This document shows, in pieces, positions 31,295-37,460 of a DNA stretch of 37,789 nucleotides (position 1 is its first letter; each line of letters starts with the position of its first letter). This DNA comes from a virus: positions 1 through 37,789 of IMG/VR virus record IMGVR_UViG_3300042566_001188, one strand, 5' to 3'. A model generated the notes under the pieces. That model ran no database searches. It was not told the DNA's origin and saw only the letters and a program-made list of their open reading frames with translations. The translations under genes and the position numbers were made by a program.

Positions 31295-32182
31295 TTAAGA
31301 AACTACTAAATAGTTTCCAACAATAAACCATAGATGAGGTGTTGTTCTAATTTCATGAACATTTCCAGCATCAAGATTCTCAATTTTTTCTACAGGCATA
31401 TATGATACATTTCCAGAATCTGTATCAATTCTTACTAGCATATCTCCAATAGAAATTTCACCCGTGTTCTTCCACTCAATTCCATCTTTTGTTTTGATAT
31501 AAATTGGCTGGTTTGGAGAGAACATATCTTCAATATCATTAAACTTAATCAATGGCTTTTGATCTATATTGTTTGTTGTAACTTCAACTTCAATAAACTC
31601 AACAGTATCTGATATTGTCATATTTTTTAAGGTATGGGTGTTGGTTAAATTTGATGCAGCCACTGTTAATAGCCTATCTCCAACCCTAATATCTTCTGCG
31701 TTAACGTATCCAGCTGTTGTAAGTATTTTTGACTTGCTAGAAATACACTTAACGCTAAACTTTGGTGGGAAGAATGGATCTGGTCCTGGTGTTGGTGGGA
31801 AGGATGGTGGGAAGAATGGTGGAGCAAAGAATGGTGGGAAGAATGGTGGGGCAACTGGAGTAACAGAATTAGAGGCTGAAGAAGGAATAGAAGTAGCAAT
31901 AACGCTATTATCAGAATTTCTCGTTCTTGCTGTTACTGTAAATGTATAAGCTGTTCCATTGGTTAATCCTGTAACAGATATTGGAGATGTTGCAGAAGAA
32001 GCTGTAACTGATCCTGGAGAAGATAAAGCTACATATATATTATTAGTTGATGGTTTTCCTAAATATGAAGGATTTGTAAAAGGAACACTTGCACTAGCAT
32101 TATCAGCACTTGCAGTTCCTATTGTTGGTGCGCTTGGTTGTCGTCCATCAGACGATGCTGACACCCCTGGAATTATTGGCAT
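31295..32182 (-). CDS. FN3 / PPFF-repeat / degenerate Hint domain protein
   Basis: The 295-residue protein has an FN3 domain (about 17-108), a short PPFF-type repeat tail (111-140), then a Hint (hedgehog/intein) domain from Cys146 (VKCISSKSKILTTAGYVNAE, then IRVGDRLL) to the C terminus. The nucleophile position Cys146 is kept. The B-block TxxH His is Gln225 (FSPNQPIYIK), and the usual terminal His-Asn is replaced by Val-Ser at the very end (GNYLVVS). Splicing is therefore impossible and N-terminal cleavage doubtful. The ATG overlaps the TAA of the upstream fibre gene. A codon 30 nt upstream is less likely as start. Confidence 0.7.
   Translation of the reverse strand: MPIIPGVSASSDGRQPSAPTIGTASADNASASVPFTNPSYLGKPSTNNIYVALSSPGSVTASSATSPISVTGLTNGTAYTFTVTARTRNSDNSVIATSIPSSASNSVTPVAPPFFPPFFAPPFFPPSFPPTPGPDPFFPPKFSVKCISSKSKILTTAGYVNAEDIRVGDRLLTVAASNLTNTHTLKNMTISDTVEFIEVEVTTNNIDQKPLIKFNDIEDMFSPNQPIYIKTKDGIEWKNTGEISIGDMLVRIDTDSGNVSYMPVEKIENLDAGNVHEIRTTPHLWFIVGNYLVVS
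31763..31852 (-). repeat. Second copy of the 12-bp PPFF coding repeat
   Basis: The same GGTGGGAAGAAT / GGTGGAGCAAAG units as at 22.5 kb occur here, in fewer and less regular copies. The shared DNA could allow recombination between the two loci 9 kb apart. Confidence 0.8.
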
Positions 32183-33051
32183 TATGCAATCAAATCTCCA
32201 ACAGCTACCCAAGTATTTGCTGCACGTTTAATTATTACAGCTGACGACCATTGTGCTCTTAACTTTAAACCTGGGGTTCCATTTATAGTCGTTGTTCCTG
32301 AAGTAGTTGCTGCAATTGTGATTTGCCCTGTTCCGGTTTGAATAATGTTTAGTTGTGATCCAATTGGAAAATCAATAGCAGCATCTGTATTAATAAAAAA
32401 TGTTCCAGCTGTAGAACTATTGTTTAACTCTAGCCATTTATCTTTATCTGTTCCAATTGCAGTATATGCATTTGATGTAAAGGTTGGTGTTGAAATTGTT
32501 AATGTTGATGAAGCAAAATCTATTCCTGCCGTTGAATTTCCTACTCTAATTTTTTTATTTACAGTATCCCAAGCAATTCTTCCATCTGTTGAAGAAGCAG
32601 ATGTTGAAAGAGTTAATGCTGGAGTTGTTATAGTTGGACTTGTTAATGTTTTGTTAGTCAGGGTTACGGTGTTAGTTAATGTTACTCCAGCGTCTACCCA
32701 TTCTAAACCTGTAGCAGTAGCGCTATTTGTAGTTAAAAATTTTCCATTTCCAACAGATGAAGAATTTAATATAAGGGGGGTATTATCTGCAGATGCACTA
32801 AGAAGGTCGCCTTTAGCATTAAAATCAGCTTTTGCAACTGCATCGGAAATATCAAAATTATCTATCTGGTCTTGAAGACTGTTAATTGTATATGCAATAG
32901 ATGGGTTTATTAATTCTGTTGGATCTGTCTCAGCGGTATCAAATGTATATGATCCATAGTGGTAGGCACGTAGTGCTGCTTGAATATCAGCAGCGTCTGT
33001 ATACCCTGGAATTTTTGTTGGAACTAAGTTGCCAATACTTTCAACTGCCAT
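32182..33051 (-). CDS. Tail fibre protein
   Basis: The 289-residue protein begins VESIGNLVPTKIPGYTDAAD, a start common to phage fibre proteins. It carries the repeat LTNKTLTSPTITTPALTLS also seen in the 23-27 kb fibres, and ends in a beta-helical tip (GTGQITIAATTSGTTTINGT, then KLRAQWSSAVIIKRAANTW). A ribosome site (AAAGAGGT) precedes the ATG. Translation is coupled to the Hint protein downstream, which may assemble onto this fibre. Confidence 0.75.
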   Translation of the reverse strand: MAVESIGNLVPTKIPGYTDAADIQAALRAYHYGSYTFDTAETDPTELINPSIAYTINSLQDQIDNFDISDAVAKADFNAKGDLLSASADNTPLILNSSSVGNGKFLTTNSATATGLEWVDAGVTLTNTVTLTNKTLTSPTITTPALTLSTSASSTDGRIAWDTVNKKIRVGNSTAGIDFASSTLTISTPTFTSNAYTAIGTDKDKWLELNNSSTAGTFFINTDAAIDFPIGSQLNIIQTGTGQITIAATTSGTTTINGTPGLKLRAQWSSAVIIKRAANTWVAVGDLIA

Positions 33052-33068
33052 AAATCACCTCTTTAGAA

Positions 33069-33077
33069 ATTATATCA
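33069..33077 (-). promoter_or_regulatory. Extended -10 promoter of fibre/Hint operon
   Basis: TGATATAAT on the minus strand, about 20 nt before the fibre ATG and just upstream of the AAAGAGGT ribosome site. Confidence 0.6.
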
Positions 33078-33089
33078 TAAGTATACATA

Positions 33090-33680
33090 CTAAGACTCCT
33101 GACTTGCCAATATCGATATAAAAACGTGAACTAAAACCTCATCATTTAAAAGTGCCCAGTCTCCATATGGACCAGAATCTATATCGGTTCTGTGTTCTAC
33201 TGCCTTTAAATTAATTTCTAAATCAGTTCCAGCAAGTGCTGGGATAGTCATAGAAGATGCTATTGGATTGTCATGAGCAATACTATATTGGATACTAAAG
33301 TTATCGGCAGATAAAGGAGTTCCAGTGGTATCAATAATATCTGAAATTGGTATTAATATTGTTGCTGCCCCAGAAGCAAAAACAGTCAAAAAATTTTCTG
33401 AATAAATGGTTGGATTAACAGATAATAATGGAATCCAAGTGTTTCCTCCAGGTCGGGATACATACTGATACATATATGCATACTCATCTCCTGGTGAAGC
33501 ATTTATGTATAAATCATTTAGTATTGGGGTTTGTCCAATTTGAATATCGTTTGGATTTCCAATACCCGCAAAAACCTGACTGCCACGAGTTCCTGTTGGC
33601 CCAATGTCAACCAAAACCTCTACGGTATCTGGTGGTCCTAAAACAGTAACATCATCGTTATTTAATAATACATCTGGCAT
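33090..33680 (-). CDS. Tail-associated protein with short collagen-like start
   Basis: The 196 residues include VDIGPTGTRGSQVFAGIGNP, a short Gly-Pro-Thr/Gly stretch followed by QTPILNDLYINASPGDEY, a combination typical of phage fibre proteins. The second half is a beta-sandwich (IPISDIIDTTGTPLSADNF, then IEINLKAVEHRTD-like strands). Its start overlaps the stop of the upstream BppU-like gene (TAATG). It probably forms part of the adsorption apparatus. Confidence 0.55.
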   Translation of the reverse strand: MPDVLLNNDDVTVLGPPDTVEVLVDIGPTGTRGSQVFAGIGNPNDIQIGQTPILNDLYINASPGDEYAYMYQYVSRPGGNTWIPLLSVNPTIYSENFLTVFASGAATILIPISDIIDTTGTPLSADNFSIQYSIAHDNPIASSMTIPALAGTDLEINLKAVEHRTDIDSGPYGDWALLNDEVLVHVFISILASQES

Positions 33681-34033
33681 TACACAGCACCAGTAATATC
33701 ATCGGTAACAGTTATAGATCCAGTTAAAATAGTTAGAATAACGTCTGGGGTTGGTATAACATCAGTAATTTGAACATCATAAACGTATGTGCCTGCAGCT
33801 AAAGTTCTTCCAACGGATGGTGTTATTGTGCAGGTAATAATATTTGTTGTAGTATTTACTGTCGCTGCTGCTACATACTGAGTTCCTGTTGATCCACGCC
33901 TATTTGCAATAGTAAATGTTGCACTATAGTTTGTTAAATTATAATCAGATCCGTTTGCTGTTTTGGGACGAATTACAAACTCCGCAGTATCACCACGGTA
34001 GTAGTTAAAATTATATGTTCCTGGAAATGCCAT
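33680..34033 (-). CDS. BppU-like N-terminal domain protein
   Basis: The 117 residues are almost entirely one domain: YNFNYYRGDTAEFVIRPKTA, with the R-G-D-T/S-A pattern shared with the 27.8 and 34.9 kb proteins, and a final strand GSITVTDDITG. Such domains attach receptor-binding modules to the baseplate. The ATG follows a strong AGGAGGA ribosome site and a TGGTATAAT promoter. It heads a two-gene unit with the next fibre-associated protein. Confidence 0.6.
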   Translation of the reverse strand: MAFPGTYNFNYYRGDTAEFVIRPKTANGSDYNLTNYSATFTIANRRGSTGTQYVAAATVNTTTNIITCTITPSVGRTLAAGTYVYDVQITDVIPTPDVILTILTGSITVTDDITGAV

Positions 34034-34048
34034 TATTCCTCCTATAAT

Positions 34049-34057
34049 ATTATACCA
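34049..34057 (-). promoter_or_regulatory. Extended -10 promoter of BppU-like gene
   Basis: TGGTATAAT on the minus strand lies 15 nt before the ATG, overlapping the region just before the end of the collagen-like gene, and is followed by AGGAGGA. Confidence 0.62.
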
Positions 34058-34783
34058 TTAGGAAACTGATATATATATTCCTTTTAGTATAACAGAGCCC
34101 TCATTATCAGACCTAACTTGTAGTATACCACCAAAAGCCTTAACGTCTTTATTTTGTAAAAAAATGGTTTGGCACAAAGAAAAATCATAAGAATATTGAT
34201 ATTTTAAATTTCCTAAATATCCAGTTACAGAGTTTTCTTCATTTACGGAAAATGTTCTAACCCATATTTCTGTATTGTTGGCATAAGTCTCTACCTCTAA
34301 ATCATATCTAATATCAACCTTTGCACCTATCTGTAGTGCTCTAAAATTAATTTTTTTTGCTATTTCGTTTAAAAGTGATACAGAACTGTTTGGAATATAT
34401 TTTTCAATACTTTGGTCTTGGTCTATTTCTAAAAAAACAGATACCCAGCCATCATCGCCTCTTTCTGGACCAATTTTTGTTTTATTGTCATTTGCATTTT
34501 TATAATAGGCCCACCCTGGGTATTGTCCAGATGGGCTATCGTAGCCTTGGCCACCCTTTCCTGGATCTCCTTTTGGTCCAATTGGCCCTTGCTTTCCTAT
34601 ATCGCCTTTATCACCTTTATCACCTTTGGGGCCCTGAATTCCCTGTGGCCCAACAGGTCCTATATCCCCACGTTCACCCTGAATTCCTGGGACAGCAACA
34701 TATTCTGTATTTACTACTTCTTTTACAGTATCTGAATATTTTTTCTTTTTTGAAACATCTGGGAAGTCCATGCTTTGGGCCAT
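34058..34783 (-). CDS. Collagen-like fibre protein
   Basis: Residues 33-78 are about fifteen Gly-x-y triplets (for example GPVGPQGIQGPKGDKGDKG), which should form a collagen triple helix. Pro is mostly in the x position, and Lys occupies the y position at least four times (GPK, GDK, GDK, GPK). The basic N-terminal part (VSKKKKYSDTVKEVV) may anchor it; the C-terminal 150 residues form a beta-rich head (NNTEIWVRTFSVNEENSVTG). Phage collagen-like proteins are tail fibres. It follows a tiny gene by 7 nt without a good ribosome site, so reinitiation is likely. It is a candidate substrate for the window's hydroxylase-like enzymes. Confidence 0.82.
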   Translation of the reverse strand: MAQSMDFPDVSKKKKYSDTVKEVVNTEYVAVPGIQGERGDIGPVGPQGIQGPKGDKGDKGDIGKQGPIGPKGDPGKGGQGYDSPSGQYPGWAYYKNANDNKTKIGPERGDDGWVSVFLEIDQDQSIEKYIPNSSVSLLNEIAKKINFRALQIGAKVDIRYDLEVETYANNTEIWVRTFSVNEENSVTGYLGNLKYQYSYDFSLCQTIFLQNKDVKAFGGILQVRSDNEGSVILKGIYISVS

Positions 34784-34790
34784 GGAAAAA

Positions 34791-34877
34791 TTATTTCTTT
34801 ACTTTAAATATTTTTTTACCAATTTTAATAATTGGTGGAAGATTATCCTTTTTCGCTGTTACTTTTACTATTGGCAT
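34791..34877 (-). CDS. 28-residue basic peptide
   Basis: An open frame beginning with an ATG that overlaps the stop of the BppU-like gene (TAATG) encodes a very basic peptide starting MPIVKVTAKKDN and ending KIGKKIFKVKK. It ends 7 nt before the ATG of the collagen-like gene, whose own ribosome site is poor, so its translation may serve to carry ribosomes forward. About ten of 28 residues are Lys, suggesting contact with an acidic protein or nucleic acid if it is functional in itself. Confidence 0.5.
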   Translation of the reverse strand: MPIVKVTAKKDNLPPIIKIGKKIFKVKK

Positions 34878-35278
34878 TATAGACCTGGAGTTACATTACC
34901 TAATACACATATAGTTCCAATTACTGGAGTCCATACAGTGTCTGCATTCTGACCGCTACCGCCTTCAATTACTACCTGTAAGTCAAATTGTAGCTCAGCA
35001 ACAACTGAACGGTATTTAGAGCTACCCCAATTTTCTGTAATACTGGCTGGGGCTAATATTTCAACATACCCATCATCGCTGGTGGTAATTAATTCATCTA
35101 AAATATCTCCAGTAGAATCATATGCTGTAGATCTATATGTCCAGTCTGAAGTATCATATGGTGTGGTTTCATCATCTTCAAAAAATTCTACTTTTAGGGT
35201 TGCGCTATCCCCACGAACAACAGACCATTTAATGTTTGCTGGCGAAGCGCCATGTTTTTCTATTGTAGGGGCACACAT
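34877..35278 (-). CDS. BppU-like N-terminal domain protein
   Basis: The 133-residue protein carries NIKWSVVRGDSATLKVEFFE, the third copy of the R-G-D-x-A baseplate-adaptor-type domain, and ends PVIGTICVLGNVTPGL. Its ATG lies 8 nt after a TATAAT hexamer with no ribosome site, so it is probably leaderless. It heads an operon with the 28-residue peptide and the collagen-like fibre, consistent with linking that fibre to the tail. Confidence 0.6.
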   Translation of the reverse strand: MCAPTIEKHGASPANIKWSVVRGDSATLKVEFFEDDETTPYDTSDWTYRSTAYDSTGDILDELITTSDDGYVEILAPASITENWGSSKYRSVVAELQFDLQVVIEGGSGQNADTVWTPVIGTICVLGNVTPGL

Positions 35279-35286
35279 AATAATTG

Positions 35287-35295
35287 ATTATACCA
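35287..35295 (-). promoter_or_regulatory. Extended -10 promoter, near-leaderless (collagen operon)
   Basis: TGGTATAAT on the minus strand ends 8 nt before the ATG and directly follows a terminator's T-run. Confidence 0.65.
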
Positions 35296-35296
35296 T

Positions 35297-35347
35297 AAAA
35301 AAGGACTATTCCCAAAGCGCAGTGGGGTGGGGGTAGCAACCTTGGGA
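35297..35347 (-). terminator. Terminator-like hairpin upstream of collagen operon
   Basis: On the minus strand TCCCAAGG pairs with CTTTGGGA (one G-U) around a C-rich loop, followed after 7 nt by a run of six T. The long loop and the gap before the T-run lower confidence. Confidence 0.5.
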
Positions 35348-35379
35348 AGAGTCTAACTAGATTATATCTTATATTTTTA

Positions 35380-35528
35380 ATAAAATCCAGAATATATACT
35401 TTTATAACAAAAAGTTATAATTATAATTAGACAATAATATTTAAAAAGTATAAAATCCAGAGTATTTTTGAATTGTTATCAAATCGTTATAAAGTCCAGG
35501 GTATTTGAAGTTGAAAGCCAGGAATCTA
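35380..35528 (+). repeat. Iteron-like imperfect direct repeats (ATAAARTCCAGRRTAT)
   Basis: Three 16-nt copies start at 35380, 35450 and 35489 (AATAAAATCCAGAATA-, ATAAAATCCAGAGTAT, ATAAAGTCCAGGGTAT), with a weaker fourth at 35513. Spacing shrinks from about 70 to 39 to 24 nt. The core TCCAGGGTAT recurs exactly on the minus strand at 37042-37051, beside another promoter, which favours a protein-binding site. Confidence 0.6.
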
Positions 35529-35611
35529 TGGTGTATACTTAAAATATATAAAGAAAAGAATATACTGTAAATAAGTTTTTAAGATATAAAGTATATTATA
35601 TATATAGAAAA

Positions 35612-35827
35612 TTATTTTTTATTATGATCTTTTAAATGTTCGATTAATAGATCGAATATCTTGTCAGTTTTTTCTTCAAGGCGCACAACGGAATCTTTTA
35701 AGCTGGATCCAGAATTGGGTTTAAGTTCGTTTAAATAATGTTTTACGAGCCAACGAATTCCACCTGCAACTATAGTTATAATTGTAAGTATTGTTAATGT
35801 TAACGCAGCCCAGTCTTGTGCAGTCAT
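35612..35827 (-). CDS. Small membrane protein, holin candidate
   Basis: The 71-residue product has one N-terminal transmembrane segment (AALTLTILTIITIVAGGIRW) followed by a charged, helical tail (SLKDSVVRLEEKTDKIFDLL), the layout of XhlA-like and other single-span phage lysis proteins. The start chosen is the ATG 7 nt after TATAAT; extending to an ATG 87 nt upstream would run through the promoter. It is far from the endolysin gene, so a lysis role is only a candidate. A membrane-anchored coiled-coil function is the alternative. Confidence 0.5.
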   Translation of the reverse strand: MTAQDWAALTLTILTIITIVAGGIRWLVKHYLNELKPNSGSSLKDSVVRLEEKTDKIFDLLIEHLKDHNKK

Positions 35828-35834
35828 GAAATAT

Positions 35835-35843
35835 ATTATACCA
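35835..35843 (-). promoter_or_regulatory. Extended -10 promoter, leaderless (membrane protein)
   Basis: TGGTATAAT on the minus strand ends 7 nt before the chosen ATG, which also decides the start of that gene. Confidence 0.66.
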
Positions 35844-35875
35844 GTATTTGAGATAATATAATTAGATTTCAATTT

Positions 35876-35974
35876 GGCGAAAATTAAAACTGCGCCGAAA
35901 TAGAGGTTATACAAACCTTCCCATAGACAACTATGGAAGAAACTTCCAATATGTCTAATAAGGGTTATATCCCT
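35876..35974. other. Hairpin-rich spacer between divergent genes
   Basis: Four consecutive inverted repeats occur in 100 nt: GGCG...CGCC (35876-35896), AGGTT-ATACA-AACCT (35904-35918), CCATAG-ACAA-CTATGG (35921-35936) and AGGG-TTATAT-CCCT (35961-35974). Both flanking genes appear leaderless, so this is not part of their mRNAs. A weak minus-strand TATACT (35993-35998) could make a structured RNA running through it. Confidence 0.4.
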
Positions 35975-36052
35975 GATTTGCGGGGGTATTTAAGTATAAG
36001 CCAAACCTTACTATAGGAATATACGTCAATAGCTTTATATAGCCGTATAGGA

Positions 36053-36058
36053 TATACT
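36053..36058 (+). promoter_or_regulatory. -10 hexamer, leaderless (zinc-ribbon gene)
   Basis: TATACT on the plus strand ends 6 nt before the ATG; there is no TG extension here. No ribosome site exists upstream of the ATG. Confidence 0.5.
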
Positions 36059-36064
36059 TTGTAT

Positions 36065-36259
36065 ATGTCAGATAGTGTTAAGCCTTGGGATTTAATTAAT
36101 GGAGATAAGACGCCAGAAGAGATTTCTATATCCCGCCTCGAAATTTGTAAAACATGTGAATGGTTTAGACCTAAAATACAAACATGTAAAAAGTGTGGAT
36201 GTTTTATGAAATTAAAAACTACTTTAGAGAAAGCTCGGTGTCCAATAGGAAAATGGTAA
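36065..36259 (+). CDS. Small zinc-ribbon protein (DUF6171-like)
   Basis: The 64-residue protein carries Cys28, Cys31, Cys41, Cys44, Cys46 and Cys59 in the arrangement CKTCEWF ... CKKCGCFMKLK ... RCPIGKW. I recall this as a phage zinc-ribbon family (DUF6171). The N-terminal 20 residues look flexible. Its stop overlaps the start of the next gene, an oxygenase, so the two are made together; the zinc ribbon might bring the enzyme to its target. The ATG is chosen because it lies 6 nt after the -10 hexamer. Confidence 0.7.
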   Translation: MSDSVKPWDLINGDKTPEEISISRLEICKTCEWFRPKIQTCKKCGCFMKLKTTLEKARCPIGKW

Positions 36260-36804
36260 TTGAATCTGGTTATTTTGGAACGTCTTCAGATAAGATATTA
36301 GTAGTTGATAGTATTGCTACTAAAGAAGAGTTAGACATTATTGTCAATACCGCTGAAAATGTGGATATCTGGGATAATAAGCTAACGGGTGATATTTGGA
36401 ACAATAGGGTGACCTATCACGAAAAGTTTTTAAAAAATTCCCCTGAAACATACCACCTTGTTTCTGAAATTCAAAATAGATTTTCAATAAAAATTTCTGA
36501 GTTTTATAATGTTAAAGTTAAGCGCCCTATTCCATTTATTGCCAGATGGCTTGTTGGAAATTTTCAAATACCGCATTATGATAAATACTTTTTTCCAAAT
36601 TACGATATAGGTTCTATCATTTATTTAAATGATGAATATTTAGGTGGAGAGGTTTTCTTTCCCCAACATGATATAGAGAAAAGGCCAATAGCAGGAAACG
36701 CTCTTGCTTTTCCAGGAGATGAACACTATATGCATGGTGTTAAAGAAGTTACCAGTGGATGTAGATATACCATACCCGTTTTTTGGAATGTTATAGAAGA
36801 TTAG
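36253..36804 (+). CDS. 2-oxoglutarate/Fe(II)-dependent dioxygenase
   Basis: The iron ligands His108 and Asp110 (QIPHYDKYF) and His161 (YMHGVKEV), with Arg171 for 2-oxoglutarate, are intact. LNDEYLGGEVFFPQHD and AFPGDEHY match the island enzymes, and it is closest to the 18.7-19.4 kb copy. The 183-residue length is near the minimum for the fold. Its ATG overlaps the end of the zinc-ribbon gene by 7 nt, so it is translated by coupling; a start 60 nt upstream would lie deep inside that gene. The separate location and strand suggest independent regulation from the main cluster. Confidence 0.84.
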   Translation: MVIESGYFGTSSDKILVVDSIATKEELDIIVNTAENVDIWDNKLTGDIWNNRVTYHEKFLKNSPETYHLVSEIQNRFSIKISEFYNVKVKRPIPFIARWLVGNFQIPHYDKYFFPNYDIGSIIYLNDEYLGGEVFFPQHDIEKRPIAGNALAFPGDEHYMHGVKEVTSGCRYTIPVFWNVIED

Positions 36805-37025
36805 TTATTTGTGTTATGATCAGATTCTGATTTATGGTTACAGCTATTGCAGCATGTGTCTGTAAATATCTTTACCGCTAGATTTTGATGTTCAAATTGG
36901 ATATCCTTGTTTTCAGATATATCATACATAGGATCAGGATAACATGGATATCTATGGAAGAATGGAAGATATTCTCCGCTATCCCCCAAAAAATCTGAGT
37001 TCTCTAAATTGTCTAATATAGCCAT
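36801..37025 (-). CDS. Small Cys/His-containing protein, function unknown
   Basis: The 74-residue product begins MAILDNLENSDF, has YPCYPDPMYD in the middle and ends with a possible metal site (CCNSCNHKSESDHNTNN). No family is recognised. The ATG 6 nt after a TATAAT hexamer is chosen over one 51 nt upstream, which would precede the promoter. It converges on the oxygenase gene, overlapping its stop by 3 nt. Confidence 0.5.
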   Translation of the reverse strand: MAILDNLENSDFLGDSGEYLPFFHRYPCYPDPMYDISENKDIQFEHQNLAVKIFTDTCCNSCNHKSESDHNTNN

Positions 37026-37031
37026 AGATCT

Positions 37032-37037
37032 ATTATA
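37032..37037 (-). promoter_or_regulatory. -10 hexamer, leaderless, next to a TCCAGGGTAT element
   Basis: TATAAT on the minus strand ends 6 nt before the ATG. The exact core of the spacer repeats, TCCAGGGTAT, lies just upstream at 37042-37051 and overlaps the region where an activator or repressor could act. Confidence 0.55.
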
Positions 37038-37137
37038 GCGTATACCCTGGAAATCTGAAAAAATTTTTATTTTCACAAAATCTGAATATTTTTGTCAGAT
37101 GTATGATACATAAACTAGAAAAATAAATATAAAATAA

Positions 37138-37165
37138 TTAGTGAGCACACTAAGGGGAGATCCCC
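37138..37165 (-). terminator. Terminator of the small-gene operon
   Basis: On the minus strand, TTAGTG-TGCT-CACTAA is followed by an A/T-rich tract with several T-runs, and preceded by a second symmetric element, GGGGATCTCCCC. Both lie after the stop of the 60-residue gene. A homopolymer of nine C (37162-37170, plus strand) adjoins. Confidence 0.5.
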
Positions 37166-37174
37166 CCCCCTAGC

Positions 37175-37357
37175 CTACTTATCGAGCTTAGTTCCAGTAA
37201 TGAAACCTTGAAATCCCATGACATCACAATTAAAATTTAATCGTGTATGCATAGGAGTATTCTTTGGTAACTCTACTAGAAAAGTTTTTACTGCTTCAGC
37301 GTTAGGTAAGTTAATTTTCTTAACGTTACCGTTGAAACTTGTAAGTGTAACTATCAT
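37175..37357 (-). CDS. Small protein, function unknown
   Basis: The 60-residue product (start MIVTLTSFNGNVKKINLPNA, end GFITGTKLDK) looks like a compact alpha/beta domain. GGAGGT 5-6 nt before the ATG is a good ribosome site, lying inside the end of the upstream 34-residue gene, and the two overlap as ATGA. No family is recognised. Position behind a strong promoter suggests early or high expression. Confidence 0.6.
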   Translation of the reverse strand: MIVTLTSFNGNVKKINLPNAEAVKTFLVELPKNTPMHTRLNFNCDVMGFQGFITGTKLDK

Positions 37358-37458
37358 TCGAGACCTCCATTCTTAATGTCCTTAATCATCATAACTACCA
37401 TAGGGATAGTTACTGCTAGTAGTGCGAATTGCACTATGCTTGTTAGTAACCTACTCAT
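37354..37458 (-). CDS. 34-residue membrane peptide
   Basis: The open frame encodes MSRLLTSIVQFALLAVTIPM followed by VVMMIKDIKNGGLE: one transmembrane segment with a short charged tail. AAAGG lies upstream of its ATG, and its TGA overlaps the next start. Coupling on both sides supports it as real. Functions such as membrane anchoring, exclusion or host takeover are possible but unsupported. Confidence 0.55.
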   Translation of the reverse strand: MSRLLTSIVQFALLAVTIPMVVMMIKDIKNGGLE

Positions 37459-37460
37459 GG

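Larger units (their letters stand above)
35296..35611. other. AT-rich non-coding spacer with repeats
   Basis: This 316-nt stretch has no credible gene. It holds a terminator-like hairpin at its left end, four related TCCAG repeats, a perfect 7-bp hairpin (TTATAAC-AAAAA-GTTATAA, 35402-35420) and several TATA-like sequences at its right end, including TGTATACT near 35531-35538 on the plus strand. It could be a replication origin or a regulatory hub; nothing in the sequence alone decides this. Confidence 0.5.

Noticed and set aside
35876-35974. tRNA gene
   Set aside because: The hairpins do not form a cloverleaf: there is no acceptor stem pairing and no T-loop consensus.
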